In this document: positions 1 to 12,415 of the stretch, piece by piece
Numbering within the stretch: position 1 is the stretch's first letter
How the letters are laid out: each line of letters starts with the position of its first letter
From: Sipunculus nudus
Taxonomy: Eukaryota > Annelida > Sipuncula > Golfingiida > Sipunculidae
NCBI GenBank assembly: GCA_026874595.1
Contig: CM049309.1
Coordinates: 6,842,576 to 6,906,575, forward strand
Reading direction: 5' to 3'
Length of the DNA stretch: 64,000 nt
Made by a program: the position numbers and the translations under genes
Notes under the pieces: generated by a model
Seen by the model: the letters and a program-made list of their open reading frames with translations, nothing else
Database searches by the model: none
Told to the model about the DNA's origin: nothing

Positions 1-424
1 TGCCCCAAACTTGAGGAAAAAGTTTGGATTACTTCAAAAGTCGCAGCATTCACAAATGATTTCTATTCCAGCTGATTTGACCTTGAAGTTCCATGTAAAG
101 ATCACCAGTTTTTGTCAAAGAACTTGGCTGAATCAATAAGTGTTTAAAATTTGAGGACAAAATATGTGTGTTTCTTCCAAAGTTATAGCGTTCACCAAAA
201 ATTTTTTTTAGGCCTATTTGAACTTGATGACCTTTAGGGTCAAGGTCACCAGCTTTCGAACTTGCTTGAGTTATTTGTGGAAACATTTTTAATTTTAAAT
301 TTCATTGAAAAATGTTGAGCCATTCAAAAGTTATAACATTCACAAGAAATGACACAGATGACTACTGATGTGAATGCCGACAACAGACAAACACTGTCTC
401 TCCCCCAGTGGGGAGGAGACACAA
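1..424 (+). repeat. 3' end of a hairpin-ended dispersed repeat
   Basis: Two diverged units repeat the phrases 'caaaagttatagcattcacaa' and 'gaccttnaggtcaaggtcacca'. The block ends in a strong hairpin (396-420, GTCTCTCCCC-cagt-GGGGAGGAGAC). This matches the 3' ends of the other hairpin-ended elements in the window. Its 5' end is outside the window. Confidence 0.5.
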
Positions 425-731
425 GGATTTTTTTTATTGGGACACCTCTGAAGCATGGGTGTCACTCATATTAAATGGACTTTTCCTAAAAACAAGTCAG
501 GGTGCAACTTGTAATAAGGGTTTAACTACTACAAGGAAATTTAGGGTAATTACTACAAGGAAATTTAAGGTAATTACATATCCCCCTCAAATTTTGACAG
601 ATCCCCTTCCATATGGACACTCAAAAAATATCTTGCGACTTCCTTGTGCCTTCTGGCCTGAGCATCTGGGGACTTTTTCATTTTTCTTCCATTTGGAAGC
701 CCTGTATACTTATATGACCATATACAGCAAA

Positions 732-1113
732 TAAAACAGAGGTTAGGTTCCCAGGCACTGCCTGCGTCATTTTTATCCCCCGTATCAAAAAATCTTTATT
801 TTGATTTTCAAAAGAAATTTAATGATTTGTGCTTCAGCATCTCAGATGCTTTTTCTTTGCCGGCAATAATGTGCAGTTTTTACTAAAATGCGTGCATGAA
901 CGTGTAAATGCATATATCCCCTGTTTACTCTTAAAAGTTTTTTTATAATATGCTTGTATCTGGTCAGCTAAGCAATTTTTTTTTATTTTCATGTTGTCCC
1001 CGATTCATATGAAATTTTTATTGAAAATTTATAATTTAAAGGTAAAATAAATTGCTCACTACTTTCTGAAAAAAAGTGCCTGAGAACCAAAATCTTAGTT
1101 TTGGCCTAACGCA
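732..1113. mobile_element. MITE-like inverted-repeat element, copy 1
   Basis: The ends are imperfect inverted repeats built on GGTTCTCAGGCAC (left ggttcccaggcac; right gtgcctgagaacc followed by ggcctaac). The interior is T-rich with no ORF. A related copy lies at 47849-48191. No clean target duplication was seen. Confidence 0.4.
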
Positions 1114-2335
1114 TGTATGACTATACACACACATGGACAAACACAATCAAGTGACCTGTATATTCAACAAACATGTAACCACAAGACTGACTGAACTGTA
1201 CTGCATGCCCCTCAGATCATTCAAAATTCACAAACAAGTCACTGGAGAAAACCACATGACAAAGTGGCCTAAACTTATAAGCATCTGGCGACAAAATGAC
1301 ACCTGATGGTTTCTAAGGTATTATGACAAATCTAATCAGTTGTCTAGGCAACAGGATCACCTGCTCCTTTGTCAAACCATCCCTCCCTTCAGCCATAACA
1401 ACGACTAGGTTCACAAGCCATGACCTCTGACCCTGCTGCCTTTTGTACCTTGTACCTTTTGTGTCTGCACTTTTTCCCACTTGATTGATCTCAGATTGGC
1501 TCATTTTTTTCCTCCCTTACATTGTAGTTTGTCCTGATTTGAAGACCAATTTCTTATAATACCATTCAGTATAAGTTCTACATGTTTTTATTATGCAGGC
1601 ATACATGAATTACCCCACCAAAAATCACCAATTACTAAATATGGCATTTGTATTCCAAACAGAAACAAAATACTTTATTGGTATAGTTATATTAACTGGC
1701 TTCATTTTGATTCATTATTGTCTCTGGACGGTCTCGGACACATGTGGCAGAATAGATTAAGTTTTTTTTCTTAATATTTTATAATATAATTCTCAGGGAC
1801 CCCTTGACATGTATATCTACTCTATATTATGCTAAATAAAAGCTTCATGTTTTCTAATACAATTTGTTTTTAATCTAGATTTTAAATTGATTTAATTAAT
1901 TTCAAGTTTTTGACTAAAAATAATTTATCCAAGTACAAGTGTGTTGCAGAAACAGGGAACCTCCAAGGACCATGCTAAAATACTGGTTATAACCCATCAT
2001 CCCCATCCACGTTTTTTTTTAGGTATTAACTTATATTGTATTATTGTTTTGTATTTAATTTTAACTTCACATATATAAAGTACTTTTTTTATAATTTTCA
2101 CAAGTAACTATTCTCTACTAAACATTAGCATAAATAAAAAAGCCTGCAAAATAAATGCAAACCTGTGCATTAGATTTACATTAGGTATAATGCCTCGATG
2201 CTGGACCATCACTTTTCACGTACAAGTGTGACATGTATATATACAATGCAAGCACTGAACATTTTGAACCTGTGTACATGCACCAATTACACTAAATTCA
2301 CTGCTGAAATACTGGCATGGGTGCACATAACACAA
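1114..2335. other. AT-rich DNA, no gene seen
   Basis: No exon with matched splice sites and no recognisable protein on either strand. A minus-strand open stretch at 1313-1504 has no family resemblance. Contains poly-T runs. Confidence 0.5.
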
Positions 2336-2339
2336 AAAT

Positions 2340-2965
2340 AATTGTAGGTTGCACCACCAGTCTTATGTATGAGAAATCCATCAAAGATGTATGGACATGG
2401 AAAATTTCAAGCAGATATTTCAAACCACTCTTTTGCTTTGTGCACAGATGTATGAAACAACTGTAGATGGCACCACAAGTCTTGTATACAATAAAACTAT
2501 TCTAGATGTATCGACATGTATAATTTTAGGCTGATATATAAATAATCGCTCTTGTGGAAAAAGCAGTAGCAAACACAAGAAAAATTTTTGTAGGTAGCAC
2601 CACCTGTCTTGCATATGACAAAGCTATCTTAGATGATGCCTAATTTCAGGCTGATATATCAAATCCCTCCTGAAAAAATAAGCTGGGACACACACTGTGC
2701 AAAAATTATTGTATGTGGCACAACTAGTCTTTTAAATGACAAAACTATTTGAAATGTATAAATATGCTCAATTTCAGGCTGATATATCAAATACCTCCTG
2801 AGAAATAAGCATGTTGGCCTACATACACTTTGCAAAAGTCATTGCAGGTGGTGACACCAGTCTTGTGTCAAGGAAAGCCATCAAAGATGCATAGATAGGT
2901 CAAAATATCAGGCCAATACATCAAACTTCTCTTTATTCATGTGCACTGGGCTGACCAGGCTTAGG
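2340..2965 (+). repeat. Five ~120 bp tandem units with degenerate GGTGGCACCACC
   Basis: Each unit runs gtaggtggcaccaccagtct, then a variable part with aaaactatcnaagatgtat, then aatttcaggctgatatatcaaa and cctcctgagaaataagc. The units are diverged (~70-80% by eye). Layout and key words (GGTGGCRCCACC, AATTTCAGG, GA-TAT) match the units at 7634, 9986 and 54608. Confidence 0.6.
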
Positions 2966-3260
2966 TGAGATAGGCAGCTGCCCGAAGTGGACCATAATAA
3001 AAATTGCTAACTTCAGCTACTGCATTGAGTGAACTCTTGACCTGCACCTGGGTGCACTGAGTGAATCTTAACCTGTACCTGGCTGCCCTGAGTAAACTCT
3101 TGACCTGTTGCATAATCTGGTTTCGTTGGCAGTCTACCAAAGCAGTAAATAGATCCAGACTGACATTTGGCCTGTTGCAAAATCTGAAATAGTTGGCAAT
3201 CTGCCAATTTATTAATAGATACAGACATAATCTTGGCCTGCTGGTAAATCTCTTCACACA
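2966..3260. repeat. Short diverged repeats, related to 45060-45130
   Basis: Repeats of 'tgacctgnacctggntgcactgagtgaa' and of 'agntggcaatctgccaa' precede 'atacagacataatcttggcctgctggtaaatct'. The last phrase recurs near 45066 inside another element. It is probably the tail of the element starting near 2340. Confidence 0.4.
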
Positions 3261-3682
3261 TAGTGAAAGTCTTTGGCTACAATGATTCTTTCAAGCTGAC
3301 ATATTCATAAGATTTTTTTTATCAAAATTAGAATAAAAGATGCAGTCCTTTCATTGTTAAAGATCCAATATTTCTGCCAAAAATCATTTAAGTAAACTTG
3401 AACATAGGCCTTCCAAAGAATCATTTTTGTGCAATGTTACAGAAGTTGAGACAACAGTTTTGCAGAAGAAGACTATTGCAGCCCTCAGTTTGAAATAGGC
3501 TTACTAATGGCCACAAGACCCACTTCAGTTTTCTATGACTCTTAAAATTAACTAACACAATCTTTTCTTATGCAATTGAATGAACCTAACCCTAGGATAA
3601 TTCTTGTGAAAAATTAAAACATTTTTAAGCAGAAAAAGGCTAAAAGAATGAGGTTTTTACCCATAAACAAGGGACCCATGGG

Positions 3683-4583
3683 TAGTGTTGGGACGATACA
3701 GGTTTTTGATATCATGATAATTATTCAAATTTTATCGCGATATACCGTGATATCGCGATATATTTAATTATATATAATGGCATTAATAAGCCATCAATAA
3801 TGATATTTATAACAACCACCTTTAAAGTCTTGACTTTATACAAGGGGTTAAGTATTAATATAATTTATACCTATTGTGCCAGTACCACAGAATGACTCAT
3901 TAAGTGATGTAAGTTGCATGAAGGTCCTGCAGGTGTGCAAGCTTGAGGCGCGGGAAGTCCTGCCCCCATCGTCGAATCACACGTTGTGAGTACTTTCCAT
4001 CAGTTTCCTATAGCTACATAAGAGCCGGAGAATCCCGGCAAATTTTCAGAGAGCGTGTCATACCAATCATGGCTAAATATACCATCCTAATTTTTATGGC
4101 AAAATATGCAACCCGTATGGAATGTTCGATTCAGTTGTGACACTTTTATGTTGACATTTTCGTTCCATGTAATAAAAGCATAAATATGTGTATTTATTGC
4201 TCTTCAATTATAATGTTATTTTCTCATGGAATTCTCAAGCTTTTGTCCTCTCTGATTCATCCTGCTACTTCCGGACATTTCCGACGAATCCCGAAGTCTG
4301 TAAGCACACTTTTCCACCTACACGTGGACATTTCCGACTAATCCCGAAGTCTGTAAGCACACGGTTCCACCCACACGCGTGTATTCAAATACATGTGGTT
4401 TATAAAAATAAATGTGATTCTTTGAAATAAATTTATTTTGAACCTCAAGGGCTTGCTTGTGAACCAAAATCGTGAACAAAAAATGATATCGTGGTATTGA
4501 GATAACAGGAAAGTTGGTGGTATGATAACCGTAGCTGTCAGATATCGTGATAATACCGTATACCAGTAACCATCCCAACCCTA
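3683..4583. mobile_element. Non-autonomous hAT-like transposon with perfect 8-bp TSD
   Basis: The element starts TAGTGTTGGGACGATAC and ends CATCCCAACCCTA; the TIRs are imperfect and continue into gatatcgtgat/atcacgatatc palindromes. It is flanked by identical 8-mers CCCATGGG (3675-3682 and 4584-4591). The 8-bp duplication and TAGNGTTGGGA ends fit hAT. The interior has a ~50 bp direct duplication (ggacatttccgacnaatccc, 4273-4375). No transposase ORF. Confidence 0.75.
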
Positions 4584-4633
4584 CCCATGGGTCACTGTGC
4601 TCAGCTGAAGTTGACCTTGAAGGTAAAAATCTA

Positions 4634-6258
4634 AACTAGACATTTTTTGGCACCGCAGGTGCCATAGTATCCCCAGACAATTAATCCCCCCCCCCCCTTT
4701 AAGAATAGGCCCCCCATCTTCAGCAACAATTAATATCAGACCACACTTATAGAAAAGGTCACTCTCATAGAAAAGGTCATGACCCCAATTTTAATATACA
4801 TCATCCCCTAACCCATGTCTATGTATATGCATAATATGAAAGAAATCTGTCCATTAGTTTTTGACTTATAATGCTCACAGTACTGTTAAGTGGCAATGAT
4901 GGGGTATTAAACGGCACGAAAACAAGTAAAAGAATAACAGGTGGCGCTATCAGTTTCCGGTACATGACAACACTATCCAAAATCTTCGGTCAAGTTGATT
5001 TTTGGACCAATCAATGCATCCGTTTTTGAGATATTAATGATTTTGTGTTATTTTCACCATATATGGCAATATTCAAGGTCAAGGCCACTCTCATAGGAAA
5101 GGTCATGACCCCAATTAATTAAACATCATCCCATAACCCATATCTATGTATATGCATAATATGAAAGAAATCTGTCCATTAGTTTTTTACTTATAATGCT
5201 CACAGTACTGTTAAGTGGCAATGATGGGGTCTTAAATGGCACGAAAACAAGTAAAAGAATAATAGGTGGCGCCACCTGTTTCAGGTACATGACAATACTA
5301 TCCAAGATCTTCAGTCAAGTTGATTTTTGGACCAATCCATGCATCCCTTTTTAAGATATTAATGATTTTGTGTAATTTTCACCATATATGGCAATATTCA
5401 AGGTCAAGACCACTCTAATAGGAAAGGTCATGACCCCAATATATATATACATCATCCCATAACCCATGTCTATGTATATGCATAATATGAAAGAAACCTG
5501 TCCATTAGTTTTTGACTTATAATGCTCACAGTACTGTTAAGTGGCAATGATGGGGGTATTAAATGGCACGAAAACAAGTAAAAGAATAACAGGTGGCGCC
5601 ACCTGTTTCAGGTACATGACATTACTATCCAAGATCTTCAGTCAAGTTGATTTTTGGACCAATCCATGCATCCCTTATTGAGAAATTAATGATTTTGTGT
5701 GATTTTTACCATATATGGCAATTTTCAAGGTCAAGGCCACTCTCATAGAAAAGGTCATGACCCCAATTTAAAAAAAAACATCATCCCATAACCCATATCT
5801 ATGTATATGCATAATATAAAAGAAATCTGTCAATTAGTTTTTGACTTATAATGCTCAAAGTACTGTCAAGTAGCAATTTTGTGGGTATTAAATGGCACAA
5901 AAACAAGTAAAGAATAACAGGTGGCTCCACCAGTTTCTGGAACATGACAACCCTATCCATGATCTTCCATCAACTTGATTTTGGGATCAATCCATGCAAG
6001 ATTTCTTGAGATATTTAAGAATTTGTGTGATTTTCCCCAAAATTGGACCTATTCAGGGTCAAGGACACTCTCCTAGTCAAGGTCATGACCTCATTTTAAA
6101 TAGGCGTCGTCCTCTCACCCATATCTATACATATACCAAGTTTGGTAAAGATCCGTGAAATATTTTTTGAGTTATCGCGCCAACAAGATTTATATGCGGC
6201 GGCGACGGCGGGACCGGTATGAAAACATAGTATCCCCCGACTTTATCTGGGGATACAA
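4634..6258 (+). mobile_element. Hairpin-ended tandem-core element (Helentron/pearl-like), copy 1
   Basis: 5' AACTAGA, then the palindrome GGCACC-gca-GGTGCC, then ATAGTATCCCCAGAC. About four ~326 bp units follow, each with aggtggcgccacctgt, ggtcaaggccact, and gagatattaatgattttgtg. The 3' end is a GCG-rich stretch and a hairpin (6230-6256) whose arm GTATCCCC repeats the 5' subterminal block in inverse. No ORF. Central tandem cores, 5' palindrome and 3' hairpin are known for Helentron-associated elements and bivalve 'pearl' elements; assignment is inferred. Copy 2 is at 15193. Confidence 0.6.
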
Positions 6259-7633
6259 TTAATATCAAATGGAGATAAACTGATAGAGGAAGAGGTAATA
6301 TAGGCCATGGTTGGTTTATATGATTAGTTTGTATAAGTGAGCAAGAAATTGTTGCAAATAATATTTGTGACTTCACCATGTGTTTCCTAATGTTGACTGA
6401 AGCATGTGAGCAGTTTGTGAACAAATGATCTGTACTATTAACGTGATCATTAGTTGGCTTTTTGATTAAGTGCTGACATTTCAGTAGTTTACACATTTGT
6501 TCAATTGAATCTATTTTTATTAATATATATTATTAAATATATGATTTTTTTTATTTTATTAAATGTAAACAGTTTAAATATAACTAATGTCCCCAGTCCA
6601 CAGATGAAAGGACTTGGTTGGGGGGGGGGGGGGAATGGTAGGAATGTATTATTATAGTGTATATACATAGGATTTTCACTTAATTCAACAATGCTTACAG
6701 GTTACAAAAGTTCATTCATAATTACTTAATACTTAAAAAAAGACAGACAGACTGGTAGATTAACAAAGCTGATAATATATGAAGTTTCAATTATTTCTTA
6801 ATTTATTTATTACATCAAACATTTTTTAAGTTTAACATCTGCAATAATACACAACTGAATATATAATTGGCTTTCAAATTTCAGACTTAAATAGCTTAAT
6901 TCCAAACACATACAGCATATGAAAGTTATTTTAACAGTGCTTATAGGAAAAATTTCATAATTAATTTAAATTTGATGATAACAAAGAGATGATGGACAGA
7001 GATGATCACTTTATGTTCCATTCTTCTATGGCAAGAATATGTTTCAATAAGATCTTTTTTTTCTAATTATATTAATTTTTTAATCAAAAAAATTTTACAT
7101 TTTTGCAATAAAAACTAACATCCCAGTGTACAGATATCAATGGCAGCAGACCGTAGGGGGGTGGGGGGGGGGGGGGGGGGGGGGGGTGGTGGAGATGGTG
7201 GGATTAACAACAATTCTGCATATACACAATGAACAAATGTTTGTATTAGATCCTCATATTTTTATTGAATCAATTTTTTTTATAATAAGCTTATATTTAT
7301 ATACATTTCCATTATAACATATATATCTGAATATAAACATTGATTCATATTTCAAAATTGCATCATCATAAATCTCTATCTTGTCAGATAACACCACATC
7401 ACGCATACAAATGTTTATTAACTTTATGGTAAAAAATAAATCTGCAAAACAATAAATATCCAACAAGGCCTACAGGCCTAATGCGAACCTGTGCAAAGTT
7501 TGGGAGTATGAATGGAGGTTTATTTTTATAATTTAATATTGATCCTTTTAAGTCCTGCATATCTACCTTAGTCATTATGATTTCAGCAAAATGGACATTT
7601 CGGACCTGCAAGTTTCAGACTAGGACATTTTAA
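6259..7633. other. AT-rich DNA with a diverged duplication and two G runs
   Basis: The stretch near 6540-6650 (ttaaatgtaaacag...actaatgtccccagtccacagat, then a G run at ~6619) resembles that near 7080-7190 (actaacatcccagtgtacagat, then a longer G run), suggesting an old ~520 bp duplication. No supported exon. Confidence 0.4.
7156..7186 (+). repeat. Long G homopolymer tract
   Basis: About 30 nearly uninterrupted G bases (one T near the start). It could form G-quadruplexes and is prone to sequencing-length error. Confidence 0.8.
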
Positions 7634-8480
7634 AACTAGAATATGGGTAGTCAACAAGCAACTCTGTGTATCCGCAGAAATCAGAGTGGGACAGGTGAAG
7701 TGAGGCATGGATTAAGTGGCAAAAGGAATAGAGTGAGGTGTGTTGTATAATAGCATGGATGTCTGCAGCGTTAACTTGAATGTAGGTGGCGCCACCTGTC
7801 ATTAAATAGAGAAAATTGTCCAGGATGTATAAACCTGCAAAATTTGGATAAGTCAAACCACTGCTGAGATATGAGTGATTTTATCCAAAGGCAGATGAAC
7901 AGATGGACGCTGTGCATAAGTGGCTGCAGGTGGCGCCACCAGTTTGGCTTGTGATCAAGAGCTATGTGAGATCTATACACAAGTAAAATTTTGGCCCAAT
8001 CGTTCAAACGGTTCCCGAGATATGAGTTTGGATGTCTGCAGAGTAAACGTGAATGTAGGTGGCGCCACCTGTAATAAACCAAGAAAGCTGTCCAGGATGT
8101 ATAAACCTGCAAAATTTCAAGTGGATAAGTCAAACCACTGCTGAGATATGAGTGATTTTATCCAAAGGCAGATGAACAGATGGACGCTGTGCATAAGTGG
8201 TTGCAGGTGGTGCCACAAGTTTTGTCTATGATGAAGAGCTATGCGAGATCTATACACATGCAAAATTTTGGCCCAATCGGTCAAATGGTTCCCGAGATAT
8301 GAGCTTGGATGTCTGCAGAGTAAACCTGAATGTAGGTGGCGCCACCTGTCATAAAATCATGAAACCTGTCCAGGATGTATAAACCGGCAAGATTTCAGGT
8401 GGATAAGTCAAACCACTGCTGAGATATGAGTGATTTTATCCCAAGGCAGATGAACAGATGGGTGCTGTGCATTAACCCTT
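7634..8480 (+). mobile_element. Hairpin-ended family element with GGTGGCGCCACC units (5' end present)
   Basis: It starts AACTAGAATATGGGTAGTC, matching inverted the start at 55730. Tandem units follow, each of two half-units: aggtggcgccacc, ...cacatgcaaaattttggcccaatcggtcaaacggttcccgagatatgagc, gtctgcagagtaaac, aggtggcgccacctgtcat, ...aaaatttcaggtggataagtcaaaccactgctgagatatgagtgatttta, aggcagatgaacagatgg. The 3' end is not clear. Open frames across it follow the repeat period and are not genes. Confidence 0.55.
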
Positions 8481-9985
8481 TACTGTTTGTATTTGGTTGT
8501 CACAAAACACCTCCCTTATTGTTCAAATTAATTCTAGGTTTCTAACACTTTCAATTTTGACACACTGTACATTAATGTTGTGATTGATAATGTGATCAAT
8601 TTTTGGTGGATCCTTATGAAATTTTTAACACATATTACAGAGATACCAAGCAAGAGGTTAATGACTTAACCAATCATAAATTTCACATATATCTATTAGT
8701 AGAACCAGGTAAATTAGGTAAATTCAGGTAAGTATATTGTCTTCATTGTTTTAGCATATTTGTACATGAATGTCTATAGTATATCCCAGTGAAGACATTG
8801 TAGAATTTAGGAACAACAAGGGAATTATCATCCACCGGTACCTGGTGTATTGTCATGGAAGATCTAGGTAAAACAGGTTAATGAAATATGATTAAGGTTA
8901 TTTAATTTATTATACGTTGGGAGTTCTGAAATAAATTAGACAAAACAATATTTGATTTGTTCGAAGAAATTTATAAAAAAAAATAAACTTGTATATTTGA
9001 CATGAAATATCATGTTGATTTAAATAAGGGTAAATTGCAATTGCCTACCTGTTCAGGTATGAAGAACTAATTAAGACCAGGTGAACTTCAAAGAAAGGTG
9101 CTAAAAAAAGTAAACTGACAGATTTATCCATCAAATATGTATAAAACCCTATGAAAGTAGCCAGAAGTCCACCAGAATGGTAAAATCTAACATTTATATA
9201 TGTATTTCAACCTTTGTAATGTTAACTTAGATCGTTTTGGTACTCCCGGTAAAGCGTGTATTTCCCGTTTTGCTGCCCGGTGACAGTTCTTTTCGGGGAA
9301 TCCCCGTGGAATTGCATGATGGTTAACAGTGTCAAAACGATGTCAGACGTCTTTTTTTATCTTAAGACATAATAAACATTCTCGAATTTTAGTCAGTAAA
9401 CTTTATTGAACATCTTTTCATATTTATTTTGTTCAAAACATATTCTGAGATTTGTCAAAGCACGAGGTCTATCGAGCGACAAGTCCAACAGCCGCCATCT
9501 TGAAAATTTGTGACATCGCTCGACCTTCATAACAGGCATCATAAACACAGAAAATGGCATTAGGAATGAGAAATATTCACATTTCAAGTACAAAATGATA
9601 ATAATTTAGACAGGTACCAATCTTTTGTGGAAGTTTTATATGAGTTATTGTCATAACAACCGGGCACTGTCAGTTGAAACATTGCGCTTGTTGGCGAACC
9701 TTGTGTCACTTGCCGACTCATTTCAACCAATCGGCTTGCCAACAGTCCTAATTAGAATTTAAATAATATTCACGAGAAATTCCCATGTAAATAAATAAAA
9801 AATTATCAACTTTACGGTAGGGGTGTCCCTGAACCACATGGAAATGTGTTCAATGGCATGGCATAGATATTTAATGCAAATAATTAGCAGGGAAAATTGC
9901 ATTAGGACGGTGAGTCCATGGTGCGTTATCGTGGCTTATGAATACAGCGTATTAGTTTTGTGATGGGCGTCAAGGGGGCGTCCCA
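8481..9985. other. Unique-looking DNA, no gene seen
   Basis: AT-rich to ~9220, then a slightly GC-richer part (9236-9740) with cccggtaaag and ccgggcactgtcag phrases that could be the ends of an old inverted-repeat element. No exon pair or recognisable protein. Confidence 0.4.
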
Positions 9986-11390
9986 AACAGCAACCGGTTA
10001 ATGGTTGCAGGTGGGGCCACCAGTTTTGCCTATGATGAAGAGCTATGTGAGATCTATACACATGCAAAATTTTGGTCCAATCGGTCAAACGTTTCCGAGA
10101 TATGAGCTTGGATGTCTGCAGAGTAAACATGAATGTAGGTGGCGCCACCTGTCATTAAATCAAGAAAGCTGTCCAGAATGTATACACATGCAAAATTTCA
10201 GGTGGATAAGTCAAACCACAGCTGAGATATTAGTCATATTATCCCAAGGCAGATGAACAGATGGATGCTGTGCATAAATGGTTGCACGTGGTTCCACCAG
10301 TTTTGCCTATGATGAAGAGCTATGTGTGATCTATACACATGCAAAAGTTTGGCCAAATCAGTCCAACTGTTCATGAGATATGAGCTTGGATGTCTGCAGA
10401 GTAAACATGAATGTAGGTGGCACCACCTGTCATAAAATCAAGAAACCTGTCCAGGATGTATAAACCTGCAACATTTCAGGTGGAAAAGTCAAACCACTGC
10501 TGAAATATGAGTGATTTTATCCCAAGGCAGATGAACAGATGGAAGCTGTGCATAAATGGTTGCAGGTGGTGCCACCAGTTTTGCCTATGATGAAGAGCTA
10601 TGTGAGATCTATACACATGCAAAATTTTGGTCCAATCGGTCAAACGGTTCTGGAGATATGAGCTTGGATGTCTGCAGAGTAAACGTGAATGTAGGTTAAT
10701 TTTTAGCCTGATCGAAATTAATGCAGATACCCAATAATAAGCTCCAGGGCACCAAGTTTCACATGTAACTAATTCTTACATTCAATTTGGAATGTGTGAT
10801 CTATACACATGCAAAAGTTTGGCCAAATCAGTCCAACTGTTCATGAGATATGAGCTTGGATGTCTGCAGAGTAAACATGAATGTAGGTGGCACCACCTGT
10901 CATAAAATCAAGAAACCTGTCCAGGATGTATAAACCTGCAACATTTCAGGTGGAAAAGTCAAACCACTGCTGAAATATGAGTGATTTTATCCCAAGGCAG
11001 ATGAACAGATGGAAGCTGTGCATAAATGGTTGCAGGTGGTGCCACCAGTTTTGCCTATGATGAAGAGCTATGTGAGATCTATACACATGCAAAATTTTGG
11101 TCCAATCGGTCAAACGGTTCTGGAGATATGAGCTTGGATGTCTGCAGAGTAAACGTGAATGTAGGTTAATTTTTAGCCTGATCGAAATTAATGCAGATAC
11201 CCAATAATAAGCTCCAGGGCACCAAGTTTCACATGTAACTAATTCTTACATTCAATTTGGAGCTGCTAGCTCCGATGGTTTCTGACTTACAGCCATGGAC
11301 AGTGGAAAGCCAGCCCTGGACTGCGGAGGGCTGACGGTGGACGGCTGACATCGGACGGACAACGCTGCGCCATCGCATAAGCTCACAGGT
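9986..11390 (+). mobile_element. GGTGGCGCCACC-unit element with a distinct 3' end
   Basis: Same two-half-unit repeats as at 7634. After 11262 it passes into agctgctagctccgatgg, then gacggtggacggctgacatcggacgg and ccatcgcataagctcac. The gacgga-rich tail ending in 'gcataagctcac' looks like an element terminus. It contains a perfect 470 bp tandem duplication (10323-11262). Confidence 0.5.
10323..11262 (+). repeat. Perfect 470 bp tandem duplication
   Basis: 10323-10792 and 10793-11262 read as identical by eye. The breakpoints join ttcaatttgga to tgtgtgatctatac. The neighbouring units of the same family differ by 5-15%. Confidence 0.85.
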
Positions 11391-11505
11391 TCACTAAAAA
11401 AAGAGTAGCTTTATTTTCAGATACCTCCCACACTGATAACTATTCTAGTAATACATACACCATGCTACAACGAAATCTAAGTGACGGACCACATTTCTTT
11501 TATGT

Positions 11506-11563
11506 ATGGTGCTTGTGACAGCTACATTGGTTGTTGGGAAAACTGAGCAAGGAAGATCCAAGA
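11506..11563 (+). CDS. Weak candidate first exon (19 codons, phase 1)
   Basis: ATG at 11506 encodes MVLVTATLVVGKTEQGRSK, then AAGA|GTAAGTA, a good donor in phase 1 with the same last base as the other first exons. It is far upstream of the others, between repeats, and its hydrophobic start is unlike theirs. It may be chance. Confidence 0.22.
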
Positions 11564-12415
11564 GTAAGTACCTTGTAAGCTGATATGGACATTAGCAAGA
11601 TATAAGAAAAACCCAAGACTTTTTATCCGTTAATATGATGTTTCAAATGATGACAGTATACTGTGGTTGCATTTTTGTTTGCGTGGGTTATGGTTTCGTG
11701 ATATTTGCGAATGGGAAATGATTGGGAATATGAAACCCCGTAGAATAAGATACCCCATCATTTAGGATGAACAAAAGGATGTATTGCATCTGCACAAATG
11801 GGTTATAACATCTCTGAAAACATGGTTTGTTAATCACCAACCTAGTAATGGTTAATGGTGCATGGTAACAAAACCTCCAATACACAACACGCATTAATTA
11901 TTGTAAAACCTGAGGTAAATCAGCAGGGATATATCAATTGTGACACAGTGGCAGCTCTTAGTATAATAAATGTAACAGAAGTGAGTGAGGTATCGTGGGA
12001 TTTTTATTTTATAATAAAATACAAATACTTTTCTATTAACACTGAAAGGTTCTAGGACAATTGTGAAAATGAAAGCCATATGTACTTATCAAAATGAAGA
12101 AATTGAAATATTAACCCCGTGAATTTATAACAAACCACAGCATCTTTGTAACTGATACAATACTACAGTTATTCCCTATTAAGCTAAAGCTGAAGAACCC
12201 ACAGAAAGTAAATGCATCAGAGGTTCAGCATCCATGAACCCATTTATTATTTTTAAATTCCTGGAAGTCCAAGTTTTACTTTGTGATATTTTTGTGAACA
12301 GATTCCACCTGCTTCTCAAGGGGTGTATGTGGATGAAGCAAATTGTTATTATTACTGCCAAATTTGCAAATTAGGGAAGTTTCATAGATTATATGACATT
12401 GTATTTCAAATGACA
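11564..12415. other. AT-rich DNA, no gene seen
   Basis: No recognisable exon. Several open stretches on both strands here (11688-12079, 12179-12470) overlap each other and show no family resemblance. I specifically looked for the missing PEMT C-terminus and did not find it. Confidence 0.45.

Noticed and set aside
7634-8382. Open frames in the GGTGGCGCCACC repeats (both strands)
   Set aside because: They follow the repeat units and occur on both strands with no recognisable protein.
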